From the NCBI GenBank assembly GCA_043798355.1, contig JAZDOT010000028.1:1-57720 (forward strand): DNA of 57,720 nucleotides, read 5' to 3'. Numbering within the stretch: position 1 is the stretch's first letter; every line of letters begins with the position of its first letter. The notes beneath the pieces are model-generated. The model saw only the letters and a program-made list of their open reading frames with translations, did not search any database and had not been told where the DNA came from. Below, in pieces: positions 1 through 7,454 of the stretch. The position numbers were made by a program, and so were the translations under genes. The DNA comes from JAZDOT01 sp043798355. Its GTDB lineage: Bacteria; Patescibacteriota; Gracilibacteria; Peribacterales; Peribacteraceae.

Positions 1-152
1 GAAAACAGCTAAAAATCCGCCGCGATGGTGTGTCGCCCGTATTTTTGTCAATGGTTTCTCGTCAATTTTGAATTGCCACTTTACTGCTTCATGGAGCGGT
101 ATTCTTAGGATTCACCTCTGAAAAAGTGGGTGTTTTTTAGACGAGCGCATTT
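1..152. other. Left edge without a recognisable gene
   Basis: No convincing reading frame is visible on either strand before the toxin gene. The stretch is AT-richer than what follows and ends in a T-rich run (positions 129-137) that lies downstream of the minus-strand toxin gene and could act in its transcription termination. Confidence 0.4.
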
Positions 153-416
153 TCATTTTTCCCGATACACCTTCGATCGGTGCGCGATGTCGAGGATGCG
201 GACCGTGGTTTTCTCGATGCGGTAGATGATGCGATAGTCGCCGACCCGTAGACTCCAGTAGCTCTGCATTGCGTTTCGCAGGGGTTTGCCGAAGAGATCC
301 GGGTAGGTCATGAGTTTCTGTTCCAGAGCATCTTTTATTCTCTTGAGATCCTGCTTGGCATATGCCATGAGCTTCTTTCGATCAAACCGGTCGGAGTACT
401 GGATGGTGAAGGTCAT
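153..416 (-). CDS. RelE/ParE-family toxin of a type II toxin-antitoxin pair
   Basis: This 87-residue basic protein has the compact RelE/ParE fold pattern: an N-terminal two-helix segment rich in Lys and Arg, then a strand-rich C-terminal half with YWSLRVGDYRIIYRIE and a closing DIAHRSKVY. The GDYRIIY signature is typical of RelE-like mRNA interferases and ParE-like toxins. Its ATG overlaps the stop of the upstream gene by four bases (ATGA, 413-416), so translation is coupled and the small upstream protein is its presumed antitoxin. Family members cleave ribosome-bound mRNA or inhibit gyrase; which applies here cannot be decided from sequence. The family call is strong, the target unknown. Confidence 0.85.
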   Translation of the reverse strand: MTFTIQYSDRFDRKKLMAYAKQDLKRIKDALEQKLMTYPDLFGKPLRNAMQSYWSLRVGDYRIIYRIEKTTVRILDIAHRSKVYREK

Positions 417-643
417 AGAAGCTTGGACCAGAATTGCTCATGGGAGATCCATCGTCTCGTCAATGTGTCGATCTTCTCCGCGCGTTTACTGAAGTACGCA
501 TCCTCTTCGATGCTCATAGCCATCTCGATCATCTGCGCAGCTTTCGTCGCTTCCGGCACATCGTCCCGCAGGGCAATATTTTTCAGGAACAGCGCGACAT
601 CTTTCTTGAGCGTGACGTTGATGCGGCGTTTCTTCGTGGGCAT
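413..643 (-). CDS. Antitoxin partner of the RelE-like toxin
   Basis: This protein of about 76 residues begins MPTKKRRINVTLKKDVA, the short basic strand plus helix expected of a ribbon-helix-helix DNA-binding antitoxin. It continues with an acidic helical C-terminus ending in WISHEQFWSKLL that would wrap the toxin. It lies directly upstream of the toxin with a four-base overlap. The start was set at the ATG before the basic strand; an in-frame ATG at 664 and a TTG at 676 would add a His/Pro-rich extension. Upstream, two direct copies of TACACT (revcomp of 667-672 and 678-683), each preceded by GA, could be the promoter and an autoregulatory operator. Antitoxin identity rests mainly on position. 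Confidence 0.7.
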   Translation of the reverse strand: MPTKKRRINVTLKKDVALFLKNIALRDDVPEATKAAQMIEMAMSIEEDAYFSKRAEKIDTLTRRWISHEQFWSKLL

Positions 644-666
644 GGGCGGATGGGGGAGATGCATCA

Positions 667-683
667 AGTGTATCAAAAGTGTA
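667..683 (-). promoter_or_regulatory. Twin -10-like boxes upstream of the toxin-antitoxin pair
   Basis: GATACACTT occurs twice, 11 bp apart, on the minus strand just upstream of the antitoxin start. Each copy contains a TACACT box. The direct repeat could be tandem promoters or a binding site for the antitoxin, as is usual for autoregulated toxin-antitoxin operons. Confidence 0.45.
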
Positions 684-710
684 TCACCTGTGCAAGGGGC
701 AGCACGAAGA

Positions 711-738
711 GTACAAGGAAGACAAGGAAAACAAAGTC
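711..738 (+). repeat. Degenerate 9-bp tandem repeat (GTACAAGGA type)
   Basis: Three imperfect 9-bp units, GTACAAGGA, AGACAAGGA and AAACAAAGT, lie in the divergent region between the toxin-antitoxin pair and ybaB. The same unit recurs at 25.3 kb. Confidence 0.6.
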
Positions 739-739
739 A

Positions 740-768
740 TTGTCGCCTTTCCTCATCCACGTTATGCT
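740..768 (+). promoter_or_regulatory. ybaB promoter, leaderless
   Basis: A TTGTCG -35 box (740-745) and a TATGCT -10 box (763-768) are 17 bp apart. Exactly 6 nt separate the -10 box from the ATG at 775, so the predicted transcript starts at the start codon. Confidence 0.65.
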
Positions 769-774
769 TCCCCC

Positions 775-1065
775 ATGACGTCGTTTTCCAAACTCAAGGA
801 CATGTTCCGTCTCCAGCGCGAAGCGAAGCGCGTGAAGAAAGTTCTGAAGAAGATCCTCGTCGAAGCGGAGGCGAGGGGGGTGAAAGTCGTCATCAATTCC
901 GAGCTGGAGATCCTCTCCGTCACCATCGCACCGGAAGTGGATCGCGACCAGATCGCCGACCTTTTGATGGACGCGCTGAATCGCGCAATCAAGAAGGCGC
1001 AGATCGTGGCTTCGGAGCACATGCAGGGAGTGATGGGCGAAATGGGTTTTCCTACGAAGGACTGA
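775..1065 (+). CDS. ybaB: YbaB/EbfC-family nucleoid-associated protein
   Basis: This 96-residue protein reads MTSFSKLKDMFRLQREAKRV, then a helical, Lys/Glu-rich first half, a VKVVINSELEILSVTIAPE central sheet, and a C-terminal helix with ALNRAIKKAQIVASEHMQ. That is the order and length of YbaB/EbfC, a dimeric DNA-binding protein that bends and bridges DNA. The ATG at 775 was chosen over longer upstream extensions because the family begins there and a -10 box (TATGCT) lies 6 nt before it. In many bacteria ybaB sits with dnaX and recR; here its neighbours are a toxin-antitoxin pair (divergent) and mltG. Confidence 0.88.
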   Translation: MTSFSKLKDMFRLQREAKRVKKVLKKILVEAEARGVKVVINSELEILSVTIAPEVDRDQIADLLMDALNRAIKKAQIVASEHMQGVMGEMGFPTKD

Positions 1066-1093
1066 GAATATGGCGCGAAGCTGACAGGGCGTA

Positions 1094-1204
1094 CCATCCG
1101 CGTCCCGCGGATGGCATGAAGTCGGAAGCCGACCTGCTTCGCATTCTACGGACAGCACTGAAGGAGGGCATTACGCATTTCGGGCATGGGCTGGAAGCCC
1201 ATGC
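1094..1204. repeat. Three consecutive hairpins between ybaB and mltG
   Basis: Three perfect stem-loops follow ybaB. They are CCATCCGCG/CGCGGATGG with a 3-nt loop (1094-1114), GTCGG/CCGAC with a 3-nt loop (1121-1133), and GCATGGGCT/AGCCCATGC with a 3-nt loop (1184-1204). None is followed by a T run. The block reads as a palindromic repeat cluster rather than a single intrinsic terminator; it could stabilise or end the ybaB mRNA. Confidence 0.6.
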
Positions 1205-1223
1205 GACGCGCTATCCGAAGCCC

Positions 1224-1253
1224 TTAGTCCTAAGTCCTTTGTCCTAAGTCCTT
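1224..1253 (+). repeat. Degenerate 7-bp tandem repeat (TAAGTCC type)
   Basis: Heptads TTAGTCC, TAAGTCC, TTTGTCC and TAAGTCC run head to tail just before mltG. This is one of many period-7 tracts in the window. Confidence 0.6.
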
Positions 1254-1280
1254 CATCTTCTAAGATGCTCCCGTCTCACT

Positions 1281-2285
1281 ATGAAAAAACTGCTTCTTCT
1301 CATCGTCATTCTTTTCCTGATGGCATATGGTTGGTATCACGTTGAGCTTCGCCCCGTGGATACTGCCAGCCAGGAACGGAGCATGGTGACGATCGAGGAG
1401 GGGATGGGTGTCTCGCAGATTGCGGATCTCCTTGCGGAAAAAGGCGTCATCCGTTCGCCCCTCGCATTCAAGCTCTTCGTCCGCTTCGAAGGGGTCCAAA
1501 CGGAACTGCAGGCGGGGAAGTTCATTGTCCGCCCTGCCATGTCTGTTCCCGAGATCGTAGAGCTCCTCAGGAGCGGCAAGGCGGAGGAACAAATGATTAC
1601 GATTCCCGAGGGGTTTACCGTGAAGGACATCGACATGCTTCTTGCGAAGAAGGGGCTTGCCGGGACGGGGGAGACAGTGCGGTGTGCGCAGGAGTGCGAT
1701 TTTTCCTCTTTTACATTCTTGCCCGATTCTGTCTCCAAGGCTCCCCGCGGGGGAAAGCTGGAGGGGTACCTTTTCCCGGAAACGTACTACGTCACGATGA
1801 CGGATTTCGTCTCGAAGTTCTTCCTCGAGCGCATGCTCACGACCTTCCGCAAGCGCATCGTCGAAGGATTGGCATCCGACATCGCCGCGAGCAAGCGCTC
1901 GCTCGATCAGATCGTCACCATGGCATCGCTCATCGAGGAGGAAACGCGCACGGATGCCGAGCGCCCTGTCATCGCGGGGATCCTCTGGAAGCGCTTCGAT
2001 GCCGGTTTGGGTCTCGGCGTGGATGCCACGGTGCGTTACATCCTCGACAAACCGACGGACGACATTACCGTGAATGATCTGAATACCAATTCCCCATACA
2101 ACACGCGCAAGTTCAAAGGACTCCCGCCGGGTCCCATCGCGAGCCCCAGTCTGGCAAGCATCCAGGCGGCGCTGCGCCCCGCGGAGACGAAGTACTGGTA
2201 CTACCTCCACGGCAAAGACTGGCAGGTGCACTATGCCGTGACGAACGAAGAACAGAATGTGAACCGGTATCTGTATCTTCGCTGA
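1281..2285 (+). CDS. mltG: Endolytic murein transglycosylase MltG
   Basis: This 334-residue protein has one N-terminal membrane helix (LLLLIVILFLMAYGWY, residues about 4-19). It then has a LysM-like region (VTIEEGMGVSQIADLLAEKG) and the YceG/MltG catalytic domain. The MASLIEEETR motif carries the presumed catalytic Glu at about residue 219, and the later SPYNTRKFKGLPPGPIASPS and YYLHGKDWQVHYA segments are MltG hallmarks. The enzyme cleaves nascent glycan strands in the periplasm-facing membrane and sets strand length. A DNA repair or Holliday-resolvase gene often accompanies mltG but is absent here. The ATG at 1281 is the only sensible start; a GATGCT box lies 11 nt upstream. Confidence 0.92.
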   Translation: MKKLLLLIVILFLMAYGWYHVELRPVDTASQERSMVTIEEGMGVSQIADLLAEKGVIRSPLAFKLFVRFEGVQTELQAGKFIVRPAMSVPEIVELLRSGKAEEQMITIPEGFTVKDIDMLLAKKGLAGTGETVRCAQECDFSSFTFLPDSVSKAPRGGKLEGYLFPETYYVTMTDFVSKFFLERMLTTFRKRIVEGLASDIAASKRSLDQIVTMASLIEEETRTDAERPVIAGILWKRFDAGLGLGVDATVRYILDKPTDDITVNDLNTNSPYNTRKFKGLPPGPIASPSLASIQAALRPAETKYWYYLHGKDWQVHYAVTNEEQNVNRYLYLR

Positions 2286-2286
2286 A

Positions 2287-2345
2287 CGAAAGGAAAAAGA
2301 GGACAATGAGGGCAAGGAAGGAAAAGAGGGCAATGATGTCCAGGA
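2287..2345 (+). repeat. Degenerate 9-bp repeat after mltG
   Basis: Purine-rich units such as AAGAGGACA, ATGAGGGCA, AGGAAGGAA and AAGAGGGCA follow the mltG stop with a 9-bp period. The first starts a few bases after the stop codon. Confidence 0.5.
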
Positions 2346-2363
2346 GAAGTTGACCAAGGATGC

Positions 2364-4571
2364 ATGTTGACATGGAGCAAAATGCACGAAAATCCCTTGC
2401 GATTCCGCCAATGGAAGAGAATCATGCCACCCATTTTTATGATAACGGCAGCATATTTACGGCAGGAATGTTTCCCGGATAGGCAGCCTGGGGAGGCCCT
2501 TACACCGCCTCTGCAGATGCATACGGTGCAAACTCTTTGTGAAACAGCATACGGTACTATGAGGGCATTCCTCGATGAAGTTTTTGAGGGAGAAGACCCA
2601 AGGGTATTGCAGAGCCAGAGAGGGTACTTGGGGAGTCTTCTACGTGAAATGCTTACGAGCATCGGCTTGGCAAAGGGGGTGGTGGCTCAGGGTTCCCTCC
2701 GTACCGTCGGGGAGACGAGAACGTGCGGACAGGATCTGTTGAGGGCTCTCACAGAAAGCGAGAATATGGACAAGATTCATGAGCTCGTTCGGGATGCCAT
2801 TTGGGATGCATTCAAAGCGGCCTGCACAAAGGTGCAGGAGCGTTACCTTTTGCGCGAGGACGTTCCTCCTCCGGCACCGGAGGCATCAGCCAACAGGGGT
2901 CCCGTTGCGGCACCCGCCGCGGCGCAGGCCACCGTACCCGATGCACAGGTGGAGGGGGGAGAAGACAGAGATTCCGTGGCGCCCCCAGCAGTCGCACGTT
3001 CAGGATCAGAGGGTGAATCGGGTCATGACATCGCAGGATCGGTACGTGTGACTGTACCGGAGCAGCCAGGCATGGAGGATGCGGACCGGCGATGCGCAGA
3101 GGATCTCATTCGACGTATCGATGGGGGCGAAACGGTGGAGATAGGAGATGTGGAAAGAACCGTGTGGGTCCGCGCATTTCAGATACTGCGAGAGCAAACC
3201 AGAACAGGGAGTGCATTCTTGCAATATCTCAGGGATCACCGGTTGCGATGGATCCATAGCCAGTGCAAGTGGAAGCCAAGGCGTCCAAAAACAACCACGG
3301 ATTCTCTGCGGCGAGAAGAAGGTTCTACCGTATCGGCAGGACAAGCAGCCGTCCCCGTCATTGAGGACGCTCCCACAGAAGGAACGGCGACGGACATGCG
3401 AGATATCGCGCTGGATTTCAAAAAAGAATGGAAGATGATTGGCGAGAGTGATCGGAGGGAATTGATCGAGCTCATAGGGAAGGTCTTGGAGAGGAAACGT
3501 TCGGTTGGCACAGGGTGGAAGGCGGATGAAGAATTGCTGCGGGAACTCGCTCGGGTCGATGTATTCTGTTTCGATCGGGGCATCAATGTGAATGTTGTCG
3601 GCAGAGTCGTCGCTTTCCCCTTTTCCGGTCAGAGCGCGAACATTGGAGAGTTCAACGATCGCTGTAGCGCGCCGGAGCGGAAGATCGCGATGATCACGCA
3701 AGCGGAGAGGAATCTTCAGGGGGCTCTGGAAGCAGTGATGGCTGCACGGAATATCCAAGAGATAAGACAAATCCGCGATATAGAGATCAAGAGGATCATC
3801 ACGGCATGGTCGCGTCTCTGGCGCAAAGAGCACATGACACGGGAGGTGACGCCCGTTGCACGCACTCATCAGGGACAGAAGAAAACAGCGGGGTTCATCG
3901 AGCAGCAATTCATGGGGGTACCTCTCCGTGAACTGGTCCCGGAGGCGCTCTGGAAGCGGTGGATGGGAGAAGAGGGGACGTCTGCCGCCGAAGATCATGT
4001 GGTAGTTGAGCCAGAACGTGTTCCGGAGCAGTCGGCATTCCCAGCAGGGGGGCCGATCAGGGGCGCGCTGGAAGAGACAGCCGCCGTTCCTCCTGTGGCA
4101 GAGTCTCACGCAGCCGTGTATGTAGACGAAGCTTCTGCTGCTGCGCCGGTACCTGCACAACCGCCGGAGCCGATTGTCACACCTGTAACTCCTCTTGCTG
4201 AAACTCCGGATGTGGTCAGTGTCGACGAAAGGCTAGCGCGTCTCAGGCAGGCACTGTGCGATAACCTCGTTGCGGTTTTGCAAAGAAGCGATCAGAGCGT
4301 GGCGGAGGAACTTCTTCTTGAGTTGGAAAGAACGCGTGACAGTATTCTCGAGCACCTCGGGAGGCCTTTGCAGCAGGCTGCACCCGTGGAGAGCGCTGAG
4401 GCCGAAACGCCTGCCGGTGCACAGAATCCTGAGAGAACGGTGATCAACGTGGGGGGACTGAAGATTGAATTTTCCGCTGCTGTGGATGGAGAGGCTCCTC
4501 CATGCGATGAAATAGTAATCATTACGGTTCCTTTGCACGGAGGGAAGAGAGCAGGTGCCGCATCCGCCTGA
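2364..4571 (+). CDS. Large protein of unknown function with low-complexity linkers
   Basis: I do not recognise this 735-residue protein. It alternates helical blocks with Ala/Pro/Glu-rich linkers: helical residues about 50-160, a linker at about 165-215, a helical, basic middle (about 230-300), a block with KKEWKMIGESDRRELIELIG (about 345-480), a helical segment to about 540, an Ala/Pro linker, and a last helical segment before a short C-terminal sheet (TVINVGGLKIEFSAA). No signal peptide, membrane helix or enzyme motif is visible, so it is probably cytoplasmic. It is codirectional with the sigma-like gene 50 bp downstream, which has its own -10 box. The start is uncertain: ATGs at 2364, 2382, 2424 and 2517 are in frame. 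Confidence 0.6.
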   Translation: MLTWSKMHENPLRFRQWKRIMPPIFMITAAYLRQECFPDRQPGEALTPPLQMHTVQTLCETAYGTMRAFLDEVFEGEDPRVLQSQRGYLGSLLREMLTSIGLAKGVVAQGSLRTVGETRTCGQDLLRALTESENMDKIHELVRDAIWDAFKAACTKVQERYLLREDVPPPAPEASANRGPVAAPAAAQATVPDAQVEGGEDRDSVAPPAVARSGSEGESGHDIAGSVRVTVPEQPGMEDADRRCAEDLIRRIDGGETVEIGDVERTVWVRAFQILREQTRTGSAFLQYLRDHRLRWIHSQCKWKPRRPKTTTDSLRREEGSTVSAGQAAVPVIEDAPTEGTATDMRDIALDFKKEWKMIGESDRRELIELIGKVLERKRSVGTGWKADEELLRELARVDVFCFDRGINVNVVGRVVAFPFSGQSANIGEFNDRCSAPERKIAMITQAERNLQGALEAVMAARNIQEIRQIRDIEIKRIITAWSRLWRKEHMTREVTPVARTHQGQKKTAGFIEQQFMGVPLRELVPEALWKRWMGEEGTSAAEDHVVVEPERVPEQSAFPAGGPIRGALEETAAVPPVAESHAAVYVDEASAAAPVPAQPPEPIVTPVTPLAETPDVVSVDERLARLRQALCDNLVAVLQRSDQSVAEELLLELERTRDSILEHLGRPLQQAAPVESAEAETPAGAQNPERTVINVGGLKIEFSAAVDGEAPPCDEIVIITVPLHGGKRAGAASA

Positions 4572-4610
4572 TCCGGAGCGGGTCTTTCTGGTTTTCTTCC
4601 TCCTTTCTCT

Positions 4611-4616
4611 TACACT
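4611..4616 (+). promoter_or_regulatory. -10 box of the alternative sigma gene, leaderless
   Basis: TACACT lies exactly 6 nt before the GTG start at 4623, within a pyrimidine-rich stretch and without a Shine-Dalgarno sequence. Confidence 0.6.
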
Positions 4617-4622
4617 GATCCC

Positions 4623-6128
4623 GTGGTCGTGATCGAAGTTCTGCAGTGGCAACAAGGACAGGAGCGCATCGTCTCCCGCGTGGACACGCGACAGCCCAAC
4701 GGAAGTCTGCATGTGCTCTTTCACGGAAGGATCCGCGATCTCCTCACTTTGCCGAAAGATGAACGCGGTTGCCCCGTTCCTCCGGCCACACACGTATCGG
4801 TGGCCGAATCTGCCGGACAGGCACTTCCTGCGGGACCGGAAATAAACACACCCGCGCTCTCCAAAGAGAAGCGCAGTCTGAGAGCTGCAAGGGGTCCCCG
4901 CAGGCGAAGATCGCATGCATCAAGGAAAACTGAAACTCTTCAGGGGGGATTGAGGGGGCGGGTAGCTCCTTTTTCCAATATCGAATACATCGGCAATTCC
5001 GCATTCGCGGATTCTCACTTCGATCGTGTTCTGGCAGAGATGGAGCGGAAAGCGGAAGAGGCAAAGAAAACATGTGGTGGGAATGGAAAGGGCGCATTCC
5101 CCAAAAATTTTCCTGCGCACCTCGCGCGCCTGTGCGAAGAGCCGCTCCTCCGGGAAGAAGAGGAGCGGTTCCTCTTCTGCCGTTACAACTACCTGAAGTA
5201 TCGTGCGTGTCGTTTGCGGGACGCGCTGGACCGTGACTCTCCATCTCCGGACACCGTGCGGGAGATCGAACGGCTCCTTGTTCAGGCAGAGAGCATCAAG
5301 GATCATATTATCGAAGCAAACAACCGGTTGGTGATATCGCTTGTGAAGAAATTCGTCAGTCCGCGACACTCTTTCGATGATTTGCTGAGCGACGGGATCG
5401 TAGCAATGATGCACGCGGTGGAGAAGTTCGACTGGGATCGCGGGTTCCGCTTCAGCACGTATGCTTATCGCGCTATTGTGCGGACCGCCTATCGGAAAAT
5501 TTCTGATCGGCAACATGACCATACTCGGTTCATGACGGGGGCCGATAACGTTCTGTCCGGTGCCGAGGACAACCGCGGTGAAGGGCGGATGAGCGAACAT
5601 GAATGGAGTGATTTGCGCGCAAAGCTCGCGCGCTTCGTCGATCGTCTGGATCGTCGTGAGCAATGCATCATCCGCTCCCGTTTCGCGCTGGGGATGCACA
5701 GAAAAGTGCGTACGTTTCAATGTTTGGCAGACAAGCTGGGTGTCTCGAAAGAACGGGTGAGACAACTGGAGCAGAGGGCGATTGCTAAAATGCAGGCGAT
5801 GGCCGCAGCGGAGGGGGTTTCCGGTGAAGGTGATCTTTCCGACGAGGGAGCGGGAAGCGGAGAAGATGACGAAACGCCAGTTCCAATGTCTGACACTGCA
5901 GCGGAGCCGGAAGAGGGGAAGCGCCCCGGTGCAGATGATGCAACTGCTGTTCCAATACCTGATGCTGTGGAGCCGAAACCAATGGCGGAAGCATCCGAGA
6001 GCACTCCTCCATCTAGCAGTTCAGAGCCTGGAGAATCTCTTGAGGAGTTGCGTGCGATGTATGAGGAACTGAAGAGGGAGAAGCGGAACTGGCAACGGTT
6101 CCCTCGCTATGACGACGAAGAGCTGTAG
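4623..6128 (+). CDS. Sigma-70-family alternative sigma factor with long N- and C-terminal tails
   Basis: This 501-residue protein contains a clear sigma-70 core. Region 2 reads ANNRLVISLVKKFV, then SFDDLLSDGIVAMMHAVEKF and FRFSTYAYRAIVRTAYRKI (about residues 235-295). Region 4 reads LDRREQCIIRSRFALGM, then CLADKLGVSKERVRQLEQRA (about 340-390). The pre-core segment (EYIGNSAFADSHFDRVL, then LLREEEERFLFCRYNYLKYRA) resembles planctomycete sigma factors, from memory of that family. Residues 1-110 are unrelated, and a Ser/Glu/Pro-rich tail follows region 4. No region 1.1 or region 3 like RpoD is seen. The GTG start sits 6 nt after TACACT. It probably redirects RNA polymerase under an unknown condition, and the flanking unknown genes are candidate partners or regulators. 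Confidence 0.82.
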   Translation: MVVIEVLQWQQGQERIVSRVDTRQPNGSLHVLFHGRIRDLLTLPKDERGCPVPPATHVSVAESAGQALPAGPEINTPALSKEKRSLRAARGPRRRRSHASRKTETLQGGLRGRVAPFSNIEYIGNSAFADSHFDRVLAEMERKAEEAKKTCGGNGKGAFPKNFPAHLARLCEEPLLREEEERFLFCRYNYLKYRACRLRDALDRDSPSPDTVREIERLLVQAESIKDHIIEANNRLVISLVKKFVSPRHSFDDLLSDGIVAMMHAVEKFDWDRGFRFSTYAYRAIVRTAYRKISDRQHDHTRFMTGADNVLSGAEDNRGEGRMSEHEWSDLRAKLARFVDRLDRREQCIIRSRFALGMHRKVRTFQCLADKLGVSKERVRQLEQRAIAKMQAMAAAEGVSGEGDLSDEGAGSGEDDETPVPMSDTAAEPEEGKRPGADDATAVPIPDAVEPKPMAEASESTPPSSSSEPGESLEELRAMYEELKREKRNWQRFPRYDDEEL

Positions 6129-6149
6129 TGCTGGAGGCCTGAAGTATCC

Positions 6150-6503
6150 GTGGGACCGACGCCGGATCTGCAGAATGGTACTTCACAGACGCTCGTGCCA
6201 GAGGAGATTCACGCCCTCCCGCTGATTACCGATTTTGCGCCGAAACCTGTGGAGCAGGAACCGCCAGAGCCTTCGAAGCATCGCAATATCACCGAAGCAA
6301 TTCTGGCTCATGATGGAGATGCATTTGTTCCCGAAAGTGGTCCGCGTGCGTACCCGCCGACGCAGGCTGCGCCGGGTTCGAATGAGAAAAAAAAGGTGAT
6401 GAGCGACCGGGCCGAAGAAGGGTTCGACATCCATCACCCCGGCGACCGGGTCGACTTCGTATGGCTTGAACGGCGGCTTGCGGAACTCGATTCAGGAAAG
6501 TGA
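6150..6503 (+). CDS. Small acidic protein of unknown function
   Basis: This 117-residue, Pro- and Glu-rich protein begins 21 nt after the sigma-like gene on the same strand with a GTG, so it is probably cotranscribed. Its C-terminus (HHPGDRVDFVWLERRLAELDSGK) looks like a short amphipathic helix; the rest appears disordered. No known family is recognised. Its position and disorder would suit a partner or anti-factor of the adjacent sigma protein, but that is only inference from adjacency. Confidence 0.5.
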   Translation: MGPTPDLQNGTSQTLVPEEIHALPLITDFAPKPVEQEPPEPSKHRNITEAILAHDGDAFVPESGPRAYPPTQAAPGSNEKKKVMSDRAEEGFDIHHPGDRVDFVWLERRLAELDSGK

Positions 6504-6551
6504 ATCCTCTTTGAGTTCTTGGGGAACGTCTTCTACGGACATTTTAGGGTC

Positions 6552-6580
6552 TTGTTATAAGAAGAAAAACGATCTATAAT
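6552..6580 (+). promoter_or_regulatory. Near-consensus sigma-70 promoter
   Basis: TTGTTA (6552-6557) and TATAAT (6575-6580) are separated by 17 bp. The GTG start of the small secreted protein lies 9 nt further on, predicting a leader of only about 3 nt. Confidence 0.8.
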
Positions 6581-6589
6581 AGTACTATC

Positions 6590-6817
6590 GTGAAACAAAC
6601 ATTCCTCTTCCTCATTCTCCTCGTTGCCTTCGTCGCACTTTCCGTGCGGCTGCCCGAGGGCATGAGCCTGATTCCCGCGATCAACATGCGGCTCCAGTAC
6701 ACGCAGGAAGGATCGACGACCAAGATCAAGGTGGAGAATCTCGCTTTGAACGCGGGGTTGCCCTCCATGAAAGAAGAGTCGGCGACGGGGAGCGGCATAG
6801 CATCCGAAGATCATTAA
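6590..6817 (+). CDS. Small membrane-anchored or secreted protein
   Basis: This 75-residue protein starts MKQTFLFLILLVAFVALSV, a strong signal-anchor or signal peptide. It is followed by a short strand-rich segment (MRLQYTQEGSTTKIKVENLAL) and a polar tail. The GTG start is supported by a near-consensus promoter 9 nt upstream. No family is recognised. It has its own promoter but is codirectional with the LOG-family gene 22 nt downstream, which also has its own TATACT box. Confidence 0.6.
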   Translation: MKQTFLFLILLVAFVALSVRLPEGMSLIPAINMRLQYTQEGSTTKIKVENLALNAGLPSMKEESATGSGIASEDH

Positions 6818-6823
6818 TTTCGC

Positions 6824-6829
6824 TATACT
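6824..6829 (+). promoter_or_regulatory. -10 box of the LOG-family gene
   Basis: TATACT lies 10 nt before the ATG at 6840, so any leader is only about 4 nt long. Confidence 0.5.
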
Positions 6830-6839
6830 TCCTTACGCT

Positions 6840-7448
6840 ATGGCTGCTCATCATAAACTCAAGATCGGTGTCATGGGATCGGCCTCCGGGCCGCAGATCG
6901 AAGATCCGCACGCGCGGGAGATGGCGCGGGAGCTGGGACGCGAGATCGGGCGCAGAGGCCATATCTTCATCAACGGCGCCTGTCCGGGGCTGCCGCACGA
7001 TGCCCTCCTCGGGGCGAAGGAAACGGGGGGCTTCACCATCGGCATCTCTCCGGCGTTCTCGGAATTCGAACACTTGAACGAGTACCTCTCCCCGTTGGAT
7101 AACGACATGATGCTCTACACGGGACAGGGGTTCATGGAGCGCGACATCGTGAACATCCGCTCCTCTGACGGCATCATCATCATCGGTGGCGGCATCGGGA
7201 CACTGAACGAGTTCACCATCGCCTATGACGAAGGCCGACCCATGGGCATTCTCACCAATACGGGCGGCATTTCCAACGCCATCGAGCACATCGTCGTGGA
7301 GCTGTGCATGCGCAAGGTTCCGCCGAACATCGTCATGGACAGCGATCCCGTGAAACTCATCGAGAAGCTGGAGGTGGCGATCGCCGCATTCCCGCTCCCC
7401 ATTCACGAAGATGGGCGGGTGAAGGACGGGAAAGTGGGGAGGGGATGA
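6840..7448 (+). CDS. LOG/SLOG-family nucleotide-binding protein
   Basis: This 202-residue protein has the Rossmann-like SLOG fold. It has an N-terminal strand and loop (KIGVMGSASGPQ), an INGACPGLPHDALLGAK segment, an ERDIVNIRSSDGIIIIGG strand and the loop GGGIGTLNEF, the counterpart of the PGGxGTxxE motif of LOG phosphoribohydrolases. The usual first Pro is Gly here. Related enzymes release nucleobase from nucleoside monophosphates (cytokinin activation, salvage or detoxification); other SLOG proteins only sense nucleotides. Substrate is therefore uncertain. The gene converges on der, ending 7 bp from its stop. Confidence 0.8.
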   Translation: MAAHHKLKIGVMGSASGPQIEDPHAREMARELGREIGRRGHIFINGACPGLPHDALLGAKETGGFTIGISPAFSEFEHLNEYLSPLDNDMMLYTGQGFMERDIVNIRSSDGIIIIGGGIGTLNEFTIAYDEGRPMGILTNTGGISNAIEHIVVELCMRKVPPNIVMDSDPVKLIEKLEVAIAAFPLPIHEDGRVKDGKVGRG

Positions 7449-7454
7449 TCTTTT

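Noticed and set aside
413..416. Recoding of TGA as glycine, known in some CPR lineages
   Set aside because: TGA serves as the stop in ATGA overlaps and elsewhere, and no conserved protein here needs TGA read through.
423..1247. Plus-strand frame spanning the antitoxin and ybaB
   Set aside because: It runs antisense to the antitoxin and out of frame with ybaB, both of which have strong family evidence.
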